From Paenibacillus_E sp042676385 (GTDB lineage Bacteria > Bacillota > Bacilli > Paenibacillales > NBRC-103111), in the NCBI RefSeq assembly GCF_042676385.1, contig NZ_JBHTHA010000003.1, positions 62,001-126,000 on the forward strand: a DNA stretch of 64,000 bases, written 5' to 3'. Positions 8,515-18,662 of the stretch are shown one piece after another. The translations under genes were made by a program, and so were the position numbers. The notes below the pieces were generated by a model that was given only the letters and a program-made list of their open reading frames with translations, did no database searches and was not told the DNA's origin. Positions within the stretch are counted from its first letter, which is position 1. The number at the start of each line of letters is the position of its first letter.

Positions 8515-8523
8515 GAGGAGTAT

Positions 8524-9453
8524 ATGGAAGCAGCAGCAATGACATCACCTAAAAATAAGGCTCGAACACGCATCCAAACGGATACGTCCTGGCGTGAGAA
8601 AGCGTTCCTATGCCTCATTTACTTGTTCATTATCAGTTTCAGTCTCATTTGCGTCATTCCCTTCTGGATCGTCTTAGCGGATTCCTTCGCTTCCGAGTCC
8701 AGTTTTCTCCAGCTTGGTTACCAGATGCTTCCAAGTGAGTGGAGCCTGGCTGCCTACAAGTATTTGCTGCATGGAGGACAATTTCTCACAAGTTACAAAA
8801 ATTCGCTAATTGTCACCAGTGTGGGAACGGTGCTTGCTGTCATCATGACCTCTATGTTTGCCTATGTGCTGGCGCATCCGAAAGTAAAGTACCGCCATGT
8901 GCTTTCCTTTTTAACGTATCTGGCGATGGTGCTTGGCGGGGGATTGGTCGGGTTTTACATCATGGTGACGAATTGGCTCCACTTGAAGGATTCGCTTTGG
9001 GCGCTGATCTTGCCATATTTACTGAACCCGTTCTATGCCTTCATTCTCGTTGCTTTCTATAAATCTCTGCCTTATGAGATTAACGAGGCGGCCACGATTG
9101 ACGGGGCGGGGGACATCCGGCTTTTCTATAAGATCATTTTGCCGATTTCCACGCCGGTGATTGCTACGGTCTCGCTCTTTTATGCCATCCAGTATTGGAA
9201 TGACTGGTATCTATCCCTGCTTTTCATTGACAACTACAAGCTGCATCCGTTGCAATTAATGATCCGCCAATTGATTTCGAATCTCAATGTTTCCGCTTAC
9301 GTCGGCGGCGGGGCCAGTTACCAAGTATCCGCGCCCACAAGCGCTATTCAGCTGGCGACGGTTTGTCTGACGATCGGTCCGATCGTGTTTCTGTATCCTT
9401 TTCTGCAAAAGTATTTCGTGAAAGGCATTACCATTGGAGCTGTAAAAGGCTGA
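8524..9453 (+). CDS. Carbohydrate ABC transporter permease (LplC/YtcP-type), system 1
   Basis: The 309-residue partner permease has the MalG-like domain with six helices and the EAA loop 'NEAATIDGAGDIRLF'. It ends with 'KGITIGAVKG', the typical C-terminus of YtcP-like permeases. It begins 9 bases after the first permease, with AGGAGG six bases from the ATG, so the two are cotranslated and form the heterodimeric channel. A small hairpin (about 9476-9489) separates it from the binding-protein gene, without a T-run. Confidence 0.93.
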   Translation: MEAAAMTSPKNKARTRIQTDTSWREKAFLCLIYLFIISFSLICVIPFWIVLADSFASESSFLQLGYQMLPSEWSLAAYKYLLHGGQFLTSYKNSLIVTSVGTVLAVIMTSMFAYVLAHPKVKYRHVLSFLTYLAMVLGGGLVGFYIMVTNWLHLKDSLWALILPYLLNPFYAFILVAFYKSLPYEINEAATIDGAGDIRLFYKIILPISTPVIATVSLFYAIQYWNDWYLSLLFIDNYKLHPLQLMIRQLISNLNVSAYVGGGASYQVSAPTSAIQLATVCLTIGPIVFLYPFLQKYFVKGITIGAVKG

Positions 9454-9518
9454 CAACACGGCACGGCGGATTCACCCGAGACTCTCGGTATCATATACAC
9501 ACATAGGAGGTCGTAACA

Positions 9519-11084
9519 ATGAGTACGAAAAAATGGACAGGTGCAGCGCTAAGCCTGATAATGCTGGCAAGTGTGCTCGCCGCATGCTCCAGCAATAAGG
9601 GTGCGGAGCCTTCAGCTACAAACGCGCCTAGCGCATCAATGGATGCCGCCGTAGGACAGAAAAAGCTTGATCCTGTCACGCTGAAAATCATGGTGCCCGG
9701 CGATCGCCCCAAAGATTTTGACGCTGTCATCCAAGAAGCGGAAAAAAGAATGGCCGATTCCTTAAACGTGAAATTGGACGTCGTTTTCGTTCCTTGGGCG
9801 GATCTTGCTCAGAAAACGCAGGTCACCTTGTCTTCCGGCGAAGACATCGATCTGATCTTCGATGCGCCTTGGCTGCACCTTACCCAGCAAATTGCGGCTG
9901 GCAGCTATGAGCCTTTGGACGATCTGCTCAAGAAGTACGGGCCGAACATTCTCAAAAACCGTCCGCAGCAGATGTGGGATGCGAACAAATTCGACGGAAA
10001 AATCATGGGAATCCCTAACGGCAATTCATTTGTTCAGGGACGTGTTTATTACGTGAGGAAAGATCTTCGCGAACAGCTCGGCATTGCTCCAATCAAAACG
10101 TATGATGAATTAATCAAATTTGCCTATGCGGTAAAGGATAAGGTGCCGAACATCACACCGCTTGTTCCGGCAGGCCAAGATGTGAACAAAGGGTTGTCGG
10201 AAGGCGCTTATCGCCATTATTGGGCGGATAATAAGGAGAATTTGAAACCGAGCCCGGCGCTCTCCGAATCGCTCACTTTGTATACGAAAAATAACGATGG
10301 CAAAGTATACAATCTATTTGATCAGATGGAGCCGATGGTTTGGTCATGGATTCAAAATGCCCGCAACCTGTATCAAGATAAAATCATCACCCCGGATGTG
10401 CTGGCCATCAAGGATGTTATGGAGCCGGCCAAGCAAGGGAAAGCCGCCATAGTTGTCAGCAATGATTTTGGCGTGAAAGACGATATCCAGAAGGCACTGA
10501 AAGGCGGAAATCCTAAAGCGGAATTTGAAGCGGTCACGTTCATGAATCTGAACAAAGGCTCAACCCTGACGAACTCGCAGCAATACAATTTTATCTCGGT
10601 TCCTGTTGTCAGCAAGCATAAGGAGCGGGCCATTCAATTCCTGGATTGGGCGAACCAGAAGGAAAACTATGATTTATTAGTGTATGGCATTAAGGATAAG
10701 AACTGGGAAGCGATTGGGGATGACCAGTATACGTTTAAAGGCGACGGCTATAAATGGTTCCCTTATGTCTGGGTTTGGAATCCGACGACAGACCGCCAGG
10801 ATGCCAGTCAGGACGAAGAGACCAAGAAGCTGAACAAGTGGACGGCGGATGCCAGCAATTTTGCAGTCGACAAGCTTTCCGGGTTTACCTTCAACAATGC
10901 TTCGGTCAGTAATGAGATTTCCCAGTACACTGCGATTGAAGCCAAATATTATTCCGCCTTGTTCAACGGCGTTGTCGATCCCGAGTCGTATTGGGCCAAA
11001 TTTAAAGCGGAAGCGGCACCTTTAGCCAAAAAAATTCAGCTCGAAGAGCAAAAGCAAATTGATGCTTTTCTGGCCAAAAAGTAA
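9519..11084 (+). CDS. Extracellular carbohydrate-binding lipoprotein of ABC system 1
   Basis: This 521-residue family 1-type solute-binding protein has a lipoprotein signal peptide ending in 'LASVLAAC' with the lipidated cysteine at residue 23, followed by a short Ala/Ser/Pro-rich linker. The mature protein has the two-lobe pattern of LplA/YtcQ-like proteins (about 520-560 residues), which capture oligosaccharides at the outer face of the membrane and deliver them to the two permeases just upstream. The ribosome binding site AGGAGG is strong. No terminator is visible before the next gene, so it may be cotranscribed with the AraC-type regulator. Confidence 0.92.
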   Translation: MSTKKWTGAALSLIMLASVLAACSSNKGAEPSATNAPSASMDAAVGQKKLDPVTLKIMVPGDRPKDFDAVIQEAEKRMADSLNVKLDVVFVPWADLAQKTQVTLSSGEDIDLIFDAPWLHLTQQIAAGSYEPLDDLLKKYGPNILKNRPQQMWDANKFDGKIMGIPNGNSFVQGRVYYVRKDLREQLGIAPIKTYDELIKFAYAVKDKVPNITPLVPAGQDVNKGLSEGAYRHYWADNKENLKPSPALSESLTLYTKNNDGKVYNLFDQMEPMVWSWIQNARNLYQDKIITPDVLAIKDVMEPAKQGKAAIVVSNDFGVKDDIQKALKGGNPKAEFEAVTFMNLNKGSTLTNSQQYNFISVPVVSKHKERAIQFLDWANQKENYDLLVYGIKDKNWEAIGDDQYTFKGDGYKWFPYVWVWNPTTDRQDASQDEETKKLNKWTADASNFAVDKLSGFTFNNASVSNEISQYTAIEAKYYSALFNGVVDPESYWAKFKAEAAPLAKKIQLEEQKQIDAFLAKK

Positions 11085-11176
11085 AAACCAAACCTCATAA
11101 TCAATAATCGAACCTCACATCTGCCGATATTTGTGCTTTAATAAATAGGGACAAGAGACGATGAAGGGGAATTCAG

Positions 11177-13411
11177 ATGCGGAGATTACTGCCAGAACAA
11201 ACATACCTTCGAAATTTTTTGAATATGGGAATTTTATTTACGATTATTATCCTGTTGTTCTCCTATTTATTAAGGCAGCAATATTCCAATCAGGCTTATG
11301 CGGATATCAATCAATTGATGGAAACGAAGACCGACAGCCTGACTCAAGGCTTTGAGTATCAATTGGATCATCTTCGCTCTTACGCTTTAAATATGTACCA
11401 GGATCCTGAAATTACGAATTGGCTGATGTCGGGTACGAATGAACCTTTGCCTGCGGCAGCGGCATTTAAAGCAGTTTCTAAATTTATGAGCTTGCAGTCA
11501 TTCATCTCTTCGACCTATTTGGTGAATATGAAGACGCAGCAGGTGATTAATTCCAAGGATGGGATTCATACGTTTGCGGATTTTGAGGATCAGGATATGC
11601 TGGACCGCATCCGGAACCATCCTCCTGCAATGTTGAGGTTTTTCGATCATACGCTGAATGGCCAATCTTACTTGGCGTTAACGGCTCCTGCGAACCGTTC
11701 GAAAATTCCCAGCCAAGGGTATGTCGTGATTTTGCTTGATAAAAGCCTTTTGGAAAAATATTTGCTGCAAAATCTGAACGATGCGACCGCGAGAATTATG
11801 ATTATGGACGGGGAGCAGCATGCCATTCTTGGGGGTTCCGATACGTTCGATGCCAAGCAATTGCTCCAGCCGGGTATGAAAAATCATCAAATCAATCTGA
11901 ACAATAATGTGTACCTGATTCATGCTCATGCGTTTAAAGTGGAGGATTGGAAGCTCTACTCTACGGTTAAATTGAAAGACATCAGCAAAAATATCGATCG
12001 CATCGAGCTCGAAATCATGGGAATGTGCTTGTTTCTGCTCGTCTTGCTTTCCGCGCTGACGTTTTGGAACTCGCGCCGCCATTTCAAGCCGTTTAGCCAG
12101 CTCGCCAGCCATATGAAACAAACCGTTGCTTCCGCCTTGCCTGCGGCCGAGACGAAGCCGAACACAGAGTTCGCGATCATCAAGTCGGGCCTTGATCATA
12201 TGGTCAAAACGATGGAAGAAATGAACAGTGTGATTCGTAACCATCAGGAAGTGATCAAGCATGAATTTTTGCGGCAATGGCTGCTGCAGGGCGCGTACAA
12301 TAAGGCTTTTCTGGAAAAAGCAAGCCCTCGTTTGCAAGCGCTGCTCGGCTCCGATATTTATTTGGCGGTCATGCGAATTAATCGCTTCCAGACGTTCTCG
12401 GATCGTTATTCGTATGCCTCCAGAAAACTGCTGATTTATGCCATGGGCAATATCGTGGAAGAGGTTCTAACGAAGCATGGCTTCGTGTCCGAGACGGTCG
12501 ACCTGGGAAGCGACCATTTGGCCGTCATCATTGGTAGCGGCACGGATGACGCAACGCCACTACAGGCCTTGTATGAAGCAAGGGCGGAAATCAGCAATTG
12601 GCTGCAGTTCCACGTCACCGTATCGCTCAGCGGGAAGACGCCCGTGCAGAGCCAAATGCGCAGCGTGTACGATCGTACTTATGACCTGACGCTGCTCCGG
12701 TTTTTCAATGAGCAGGATAAAGTGTACGTGGCGGATGACTTGGGCGATTATTGGCCGGAACAGCAGCCGGATTTTGATGAAAAGCTGGTGCAAGAACTGA
12801 TCCAATCCGTGCGCAAGTCGCAGAAGGAGAAGGCGCGCGAGCAATTGGATGGGCTGTTCGCCAAGCTGCAAAACCTGACCTACGCGGAGTGCCAGTTCCA
12901 ATTGAAGCTGCTGCTGTTCTATATGTTCAAGGCGTTCAACAAAGTGATGGCGGATCAAGAGACAGGCGGCGTAGATTTGCTCCTTCAGAAATTCGATACG
13001 CTAATGGATGTGAAGGAGTGGATTTACGGCCAGTTTGTCAAAATTATCGACAGCGTTGCGCTCAAACATTCGACTTCCAACCGGAAGGAAGAATTGGCAT
13101 CGGAAATTTTCGATTATGTAAAGCAGCATCTTCACGACCCTATGCTGACTCTGGAAAGTATAGCGGATTATTTGGTGCTTTCCGTCAGTTATGTCCGGTT
13201 GGTTTTTAAAGAAACGTATCTGATTACCTTATCCGATTTCATTCATCAAGAGCGATTGGAGCAAGCGAAACAGCTGCTCGTCTCTACCGATTGGCCGGTG
13301 CTCGATATTGCTGAACGTTCCGGGTTTCAATCGAAAACGACATTCTTTACTTCCTTTAAAAAATACACAGGGTTAACGCCAAACCAATACCGCGAGCAAA
13401 ATGGCGAATGA
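11177..13411 (+). CDS. Membrane-anchored AraC-family regulator with extracellular sensor
   Basis: The 744-residue protein starts with a membrane helix (about 14-34), has an extracellular cache-like sensor (about 35-275), a second helix (about 280-300, 'MGMCLFLLVLLSALTFW'), a cytoplasmic linker and a C-terminal AraC DNA-binding domain (about 645-742; 'LTLESIADYLVLSVSYVRLV' and 'DIAERSGFQSKTTFFTSFKK'). This one-protein design merges the sensor and output of a YesM/YesN pair. It sits between the binding protein and the large secreted protein, so it likely activates this cluster in response to an outside sugar or membrane signal. The stop overlaps the longest possible frame of the next gene, but that gene's likely start is 29 bases further on. 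Confidence 0.9.
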   Translation: MRRLLPEQTYLRNFLNMGILFTIIILLFSYLLRQQYSNQAYADINQLMETKTDSLTQGFEYQLDHLRSYALNMYQDPEITNWLMSGTNEPLPAAAAFKAVSKFMSLQSFISSTYLVNMKTQQVINSKDGIHTFADFEDQDMLDRIRNHPPAMLRFFDHTLNGQSYLALTAPANRSKIPSQGYVVILLDKSLLEKYLLQNLNDATARIMIMDGEQHAILGGSDTFDAKQLLQPGMKNHQINLNNNVYLIHAHAFKVEDWKLYSTVKLKDISKNIDRIELEIMGMCLFLLVLLSALTFWNSRRHFKPFSQLASHMKQTVASALPAAETKPNTEFAIIKSGLDHMVKTMEEMNSVIRNHQEVIKHEFLRQWLLQGAYNKAFLEKASPRLQALLGSDIYLAVMRINRFQTFSDRYSYASRKLLIYAMGNIVEEVLTKHGFVSETVDLGSDHLAVIIGSGTDDATPLQALYEARAEISNWLQFHVTVSLSGKTPVQSQMRSVYDRTYDLTLLRFFNEQDKVYVADDLGDYWPEQQPDFDEKLVQELIQSVRKSQKEKAREQLDGLFAKLQNLTYAECQFQLKLLLFYMFKAFNKVMADQETGGVDLLLQKFDTLMDVKEWIYGQFVKIIDSVALKHSTSNRKEELASEIFDYVKQHLHDPMLTLESIADYLVLSVSYVRLVFKETYLITLSDFIHQERLEQAKQLLVSTDWPVLDIAERSGFQSKTTFFTSFKKYTGLTPNQYREQNGE

Positions 13412-13439
13412 TCGTTGTAGAACCTATGGAGGTGTATTA

Positions 13440-16400
13440 ATGATAATGGGAAAAAGCAAGAGAATGGTCTGTTTCTTACTGGCATGGATGCTTGCCTTAT
13501 GCAATCTGCCTGTCTTTATCGCATCGGCAAGCGAGCCATACACGCTGGATAACTTGCTGGCGGCGGATATGGATACGCACTTTGACGGGGGAACAAGCCC
13601 GTTTACGTTAGACAAGAGCACGACCGGAGGATCGCAAAAGATTGTAAAGGTTAACGGCAACAACGCGCTCGAGCTTCGCGATGCTTCGCTCGGTTCGAAT
13701 TTGGCCAGCTATTTTTATTATCAGTTGAACAGCGGCCGACTCAAGAATCGCATCAATGAAGTCTATAATATGCCGGCGGGAAGCCCTCCGGTGGAGTTTA
13801 TCCTCGAATACAAGCTCAAGCGCAGCGCTGCAAGCGATAAGCCTGTAGCCAAAGATATTTACGCCCAGCTCCAATTCGCGCCTTACGACAATAATCTGGT
13901 ACCTCGCTTCCCGGCGGATGTGCCGAGTATTGCGGGTACCGCGGCTTATCTGAACAGCCAGCCGGATGTGCTGCTGCCGGTTAACGACAGCGATTTACCG
14001 AGTTACCGATTTAAGGTGTACCCCAATGGCGGGCAGCGCACCATCACGAGTGTGAAGCTTGCATTCTCTGTTCGCGTTGATACCGGCGGTACGGATGAAG
14101 CTTACATCATCGACGATCTGGCGCTTTATGAAGTGAAAACCGGGCAGACTCAGGACGGCCAAGCGCCTACGGCGCCATCAAATTTAACGTTTACGGGGAA
14201 GTCGGATACGAGTGTGAACCTGTCATGGACGGCTTCGACGGACAATGTGGGCGTTACCCGATACGACATTTACCGGGATGGCATTTTATTTGATAATGTA
14301 AGCGGTGTCACAACGACGTATGCCGCCATTGGATTGTCGCCGAATACGACGTATCGTTATTCCGTGAAAGCGAGGGATGGTGCGGGAAACGTATCGGATG
14401 CCAGTAATGAAGTCTCGGCGACGACGGATCCATCGGCCGGCGGGTTGCCTGCACCTTTGGGAAACCGGGATATCGGCAAAGTAAATCCTGTCGGCAGTGC
14501 AAGCTACAACCCGGATACCGGCACGTTCAGGGTACAGGGTTCCGGTACTGATATTTGGGGGACGGAGGATGCGTTCCAGTATGTATACCAGCCTTGGAAG
14601 GGAGATGGCCAAGTGGTGGCCCGCGTCTACGGTGTGGAGAATACGGTCACTTGGACAAAGCCTGGGGTTATGATCCGGGGGAGCATGTCGGAGCAGTCGC
14701 CTTATGCGATGATGGCGGTTACGCCTGCCAACGGGGCGGTTTATCTAGATCGTCTACAAACGGGAGCGGCCTCAACACTGACGTCGGGGACGAAAGCGGT
14801 GTCGCCATATTGGGTAAAGCTGGTGCGGGTGGGCAATGTGATCAGCGCCTACGATTCGAGTGACGGCACGAACTGGACGCTGGTTAAGAAAGAGGCGATG
14901 AATCTGCCGGAGACGGTGTACTTCGGACTGGCAGTGACGAGCCACAACACTGGAAAGCTGGCCACGGCGATATTCGATCATGTGAGCATCGGCCAAGTCC
15001 CTCCGTCGGAAAGCACAAATTCACCCTATCCGGGAACGATCGAGAGCAGAAGACAGTGGCTATGGGACAAAACCAAAACCATGTCGGAAATGGGCTTGCA
15101 ATTAAATATCGTCCAGTACGTGGCCCAAATTCTCGATAAACAAAATGTAGATGTGAATCTTCAAAAAATTGACAAAATGTTTCAAATTTATGATCCCGAG
15201 CAGTATAAAACGGTTTCCAAAATGTATGCCTATCTGATGGTCGGCGACCAATTCAGAAGTTCCATGATGGACCATGTCAAATGGTATTTCTCGCAATATG
15301 CTTATGCCAAGCTGCCGCAAACTGAAAACCTCAGGATGAGCAATTATACGGCAGGATATTTAGTGGGCCAGTATTTTCCCGATCTTAAAGATTTGAATGG
15401 CAATTCCGGGGATACGCTGAAAAGCATGAATAGAGCTAATATCGAGGCTATGATTAATGCGGGGGTTCATTATGGGTGGGCTGAATATGAAAGCCCGGAA
15501 TACACGTTTATGACTTACTTCTGTCTGAATGCCTTATACCAGTATTCCAATGAACCGGATTTTAAGCAGAAAGTAAAAATGGCCATGGATGTGATGTGGT
15601 TTGAGTGGGCGAATGACTGGATTGACGGAAACTTCATTTCCACTTCTAATCGGGCAAAAGGCGACTCCGTTTCAGCGAGCGACCCGACATGGAGAGGGGC
15701 AGACCATACGGCTTTATCCTGGATGTATTTCGGCTCCCATCGCGCGCAGGAAGGGATAGGCGAATCGGACGCCATGGTTCCTTCCACTTACCGGCCCTAT
15801 TTAGAATATTTGGGTATGGTTCTGTATCGTGGCATGAACTATACGCCGCCGGAAATGGCTGTCCGAATCGGACAGTCTGCGAATAAAAGCTACACCTCAC
15901 GCAAGACCAATATGCAGAATTCGAGCGGACGCAACTTGAAAACCTACCGTCAGGCTTATGTACAACCGAATTGGGGCCTTGCAACTGAGGTAACCTACAA
16001 TCGGGTCGATAACTGGATTGAAGATATTCCTGTTGCCTTACGCTGGCATTCGGCTAAGCCGAACCCGCTGTTTAGGGTCAATGCCGATCAGGGCGACAGC
16101 CCTATTGGAAATTACGATCAACCCGCAAACCATCGGATTATGCAGGACGGGAAAGCGGCCGTAGCTGTGTATAAATTAGTAAACAGCCCAAGCTCGAATT
16201 ATCTCAACGCCATGTTTCCGGACACAGGCTCGATCATAACCCGGCAAGAGCAATCAGGATGGGTCTTTTCCGATACCGGTCCGATGTATTTTGCCTTTAA
16301 AATGATAAAGCCTTACGCCTGGTATTATCAGACGCCTACGGATCCGGCGAATAAAGTCAAGACAACGACCCAACTGCATCCTACGAAGCAATTGCTTTAT

Positions 16401-17669
16401 AACTATAATATACTTCGCAGTCAGGCTGACACGAACGGCTGGGTGCTAGAAACCGCAGATGCCTCGGAGTATCCGGACTTCGTCAGCTTCAAGAACGCTA
16501 TTCTGACGAATACGATGATAGACAGTTCTCATATCGATGATACGAATCCGCGTCTGATTTACAAAAGCTTAAACGGAGATTCGATGGACATTACCTTTGA
16601 TTCAGCTGCCGACGCTTATAACAACACACATAAAATCAATGGCAATGCCATCAATTATTCGGCTTTCAAGCTTTTTGATACGCCTTGGCTTCAGCAGGGT
16701 CAGAACTCGGATACGTTTACCGCGACTCAGGGCGGTGAAGTAATGACCTACAATTTCAACAATTGGACGATAACCAAACAAGGTGAGTCTGTGATTGTTC
16801 CTAACGGCAGCTTTGAAAAGGGAGGAACAACCCCTGATGACTGGACCGACAGTTCTTGGGGAGGAACCCCTGTCAGAACATGGGACACTGTCACGTCCAG
16901 AACCTATGGCCATGCTGTGAAAATCGATAATAAAGCGCCTGGCGATTACGGCGGGTGGAGCCTGACGGGCGGTAAGCGGATAGCCGTTAATCCCGGAGGC
17001 GCGTATACGCTCAGAGCATGGGTTAAAACCAATAATGTCAACCTAGTTGACGGGGCCCATGCAGGAATAACGTTCTTCAAGAACGACGGGACTACGGTCT
17101 CCGGCAATACTTCCTTTTCAAATTTTGTGAGGGGCACCGGTAATTGGACCCAAATCGAAGTGACCGCAACGGCGCCGACTGATGCTGCCAAGATTGGGCT
17201 TGATTTGAGGCTTAAGGGAGCCGGAACCGCTTGGTTTGATGACGTAGAACTGGTTGGCCCCGCTCCCCAAATGGATGGCACGCCCCCGGTCACCGCAGTT
17301 GCGGTAAACCCGGCTCTTCCGGATGGAGCCAACGGCTGGTATGTCCATCCGGTACAGCTGACTTTAAGTGCAGAAGACAATCTGTCCGGAGCTGCGACAA
17401 CGGAGTACAGTTTGGATGGGGGCGTTTCATGGGCATTGTATTCGGAACCGGTGACGCTGGATAAAGATTCCGAATATACCGTCAGCTATCGCTCGACAGA
17501 CCATTCAGGAAACGTGGAAGCCGCAAAGTCTGTCAGCATCCATCTGGATTCGACGGATCCGATCATCACAGGTGCACCGACGACGAGTGCAAACGAGAAC
17601 GGCTGGTATAACACCGATGTAACGTCACTTTACCTGTACGGATGCCTTGTCAGGCATAGGGGGCTGTAA
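13440..17669 (+). CDS. Giant secreted multidomain protein, probable polysaccharide-active enzyme (frameshifted)
   Basis: The ATG at 13440 has GGAGG (13428-13432) seven bases upstream. A signal peptide of about 30 residues precedes a CBM-like sandwich (about 35-235), a fibronectin type III domain (240-330), a DUF1349/LamG-like domain (342-517, 'TWTKPGVMIRGSMS'), a long mostly helical region with aromatic-rich blocks (524-1113, for example 'AEYESPEYTFMTYFCLNAL'), a CBM4/9-like domain (1117-1276) and OmpL47-like beta domains. The helical region is reminiscent of (alpha/alpha) toroid lyases or hydrolases, but I cannot assign a family, so the catalytic role is inferred. The frame fails after 'NTDVTS' near 17624 and ends at 17669. 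The continuation is at 17647-18390. Confidence 0.75.
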   Translation: MIMGKSKRMVCFLLAWMLALCNLPVFIASASEPYTLDNLLAADMDTHFDGGTSPFTLDKSTTGGSQKIVKVNGNNALELRDASLGSNLASYFYYQLNSGRLKNRINEVYNMPAGSPPVEFILEYKLKRSAASDKPVAKDIYAQLQFAPYDNNLVPRFPADVPSIAGTAAYLNSQPDVLLPVNDSDLPSYRFKVYPNGGQRTITSVKLAFSVRVDTGGTDEAYIIDDLALYEVKTGQTQDGQAPTAPSNLTFTGKSDTSVNLSWTASTDNVGVTRYDIYRDGILFDNVSGVTTTYAAIGLSPNTTYRYSVKARDGAGNVSDASNEVSATTDPSAGGLPAPLGNRDIGKVNPVGSASYNPDTGTFRVQGSGTDIWGTEDAFQYVYQPWKGDGQVVARVYGVENTVTWTKPGVMIRGSMSEQSPYAMMAVTPANGAVYLDRLQTGAASTLTSGTKAVSPYWVKLVRVGNVISAYDSSDGTNWTLVKKEAMNLPETVYFGLAVTSHNTGKLATAIFDHVSIGQVPPSESTNSPYPGTIESRRQWLWDKTKTMSEMGLQLNIVQYVAQILDKQNVDVNLQKIDKMFQIYDPEQYKTVSKMYAYLMVGDQFRSSMMDHVKWYFSQYAYAKLPQTENLRMSNYTAGYLVGQYFPDLKDLNGNSGDTLKSMNRANIEAMINAGVHYGWAEYESPEYTFMTYFCLNALYQYSNEPDFKQKVKMAMDVMWFEWANDWIDGNFISTSNRAKGDSVSASDPTWRGADHTALSWMYFGSHRAQEGIGESDAMVPSTYRPYLEYLGMVLYRGMNYTPPEMAVRIGQSANKSYTSRKTNMQNSSGRNLKTYRQAYVQPNWGLATEVTYNRVDNWIEDIPVALRWHSAKPNPLFRVNADQGDSPIGNYDQPANHRIMQDGKAAVAVYKLVNSPSSNYLNAMFPDTGSIITRQEQSGWVFSDTGPMYFAFKMIKPYAWYYQTPTDPANKVKTTTQLHPTKQLLYNYNILRSQADTNGWVLETADASEYPDFVSFKNAILTNTMIDSSHIDDTNPRLIYKSLNGDSMDITFDSAADAYNNTHKINGNAINYSAFKLFDTPWLQQGQNSDTFTATQGGEVMTYNFNNWTITKQGESVIVPNGSFEKGGTTPDDWTDSSWGGTPVRTWDTVTSRTYGHAVKIDNKAPGDYGGWSLTGGKRIAVNPGGAYTLRAWVKTNNVNLVDGAHAGITFFKNDGTTVSGNTSFSNFVRGTGNWTQIEVTATAPTDAAKIGLDLRLKGAGTAWFDDVELVGPAPQMDGTPPVTAVAVNPALPDGANGWYVHPVQLTLSAEDNLSGAATTEYSLDGGVSWALYSEPVTLDKDSEYTVSYRSTDHSGNVEAAKSVSIHLDSTDPIITGAPTTSANENGWYNTDVTSLYLYGCLVRHRGL

Positions 17670-18390
17670 TCAGGACACTACCGTCTCTGCGGAAGGTACG
17701 GATCAAAGTGTGAGGGGGGAAGCCACGGATCAAGCAGGGAATACCGCCTTTGTTGCTGTAGCGGGTATCAACATCGACAAAACGGCACCTGCGACTACGG
17801 ATGACGCTCCTGCCGGCTGGGTGAACAAGGACGTGAATGTAACGCTCACCGCCAGTGATAGCGGTTCAGGTATTGTCGGCACTTACTACACGGTTGATGG
17901 TGGGGCCCAGCAGCAAGGCACATCCATTGCGATAACGGCAGAGGGTACGCACTCGATTTCCTACTGGAGCGTTGACAGAGCAGGCAACGTTGAAACTCCG
18001 CATACGGCGACCGTACAAATTGACAAGACGGCTCCAAGTCTTAGAGTCGTTATGGATAAAACCGCTCTGTGGCCGCCTAATCACCAAATGATTACGGTGA
18101 GTGCATCTGTTTATGCCGATGACAGCTTATCCGGAATTGGCTCTGTTGTCCTTACATCCATTACCAGCAACGAGCCGGACAGCGGGTTAGGTGAAGGCGA
18201 TTTGCCAAACGACGTTCAAGGTGCAGAAATCGGCGCTGCGGATACGCAATTTATGCTTCGGGCTGAAAGGGCCGGTAACGGCGGCGGACGAATTTATACC
18301 ATTACGTATACGGTTATCGATCGTGCAGGCAATAAAACGGATGCGGTGACGACCGTTACTGTTCCTCATAGTCAGTCAATGATTAGGTAA
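17647..18390 (+). pseudogene. Frameshifted 3' part of the giant secreted protein
   Basis: This frame continues the upstream protein after a break near 17624-17629. Upstream ends 'NGWYNTDVT' and this frame resumes with 'HFTCTDALSGIGGC', so restoring two bases between them would give the common domain phrase 'DVTVHFTCTDALSGIGG'. The fragment holds OmpL47-like beta domains and a C-terminal domain with 'WPPNHQMITVSASV' and 'TITYTVIDRAGNKTDA', found at the end of many secreted proteins. It has no ribosome binding site of its own. Either the gene is truly broken (losing only accessory C-terminal domains) or the base count is a sequencing error. Confidence 0.75.
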
Positions 18391-18396
18391 GATTCA

Positions 18397-18425
18397 GGAC
18401 CGGTACATGTTGTGCCGGTCCTTTT
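18397..18425 (+). terminator. Rho-independent terminator of ABC cluster 1
   Basis: GGACCGGTACA (18397-18407) pairs with TGTGCCGGTCC (18411-18421), with one G-T pair and a 3-base loop, followed by TTTT. It closes the operon that starts at 7600. Confidence 0.85.
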
Positions 18426-18602
18426 GGGGTATGCACGGGGTGGGCATTGGCCCTGATTAGACTTCTTTATGACGGTATCCGGCGGTAAAGCAGATAGATA
18501 CTGCGTGCGACTTTGAACTTAGCGGGTTTTTATGACTTTTCCCCGGTATTATTGTCCTTCGCTCCGGTTTTCCGGCCATTCGATTTCCGATAAGCTAGCT
18601 AG

Positions 18603-18616
18603 TGTAAGCACTTTCT
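18603..18616. promoter_or_regulatory. Possible CcpA (cre-like) site before ABC system 2
   Basis: TGTAAGCACTTTCT resembles the catabolite-responsive element consensus (TGnAAnCGnnnnCA-like), differing at the central G. It lies 47 bases before the first permease, a position where CcpA would block transcription. The match is imperfect, so this is only a candidate. Confidence 0.3.
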
Positions 18617-18662
18617 TCATCGGGCATGGTCAGAGACAGAGAACGGACAGGAGGAGAACGGG

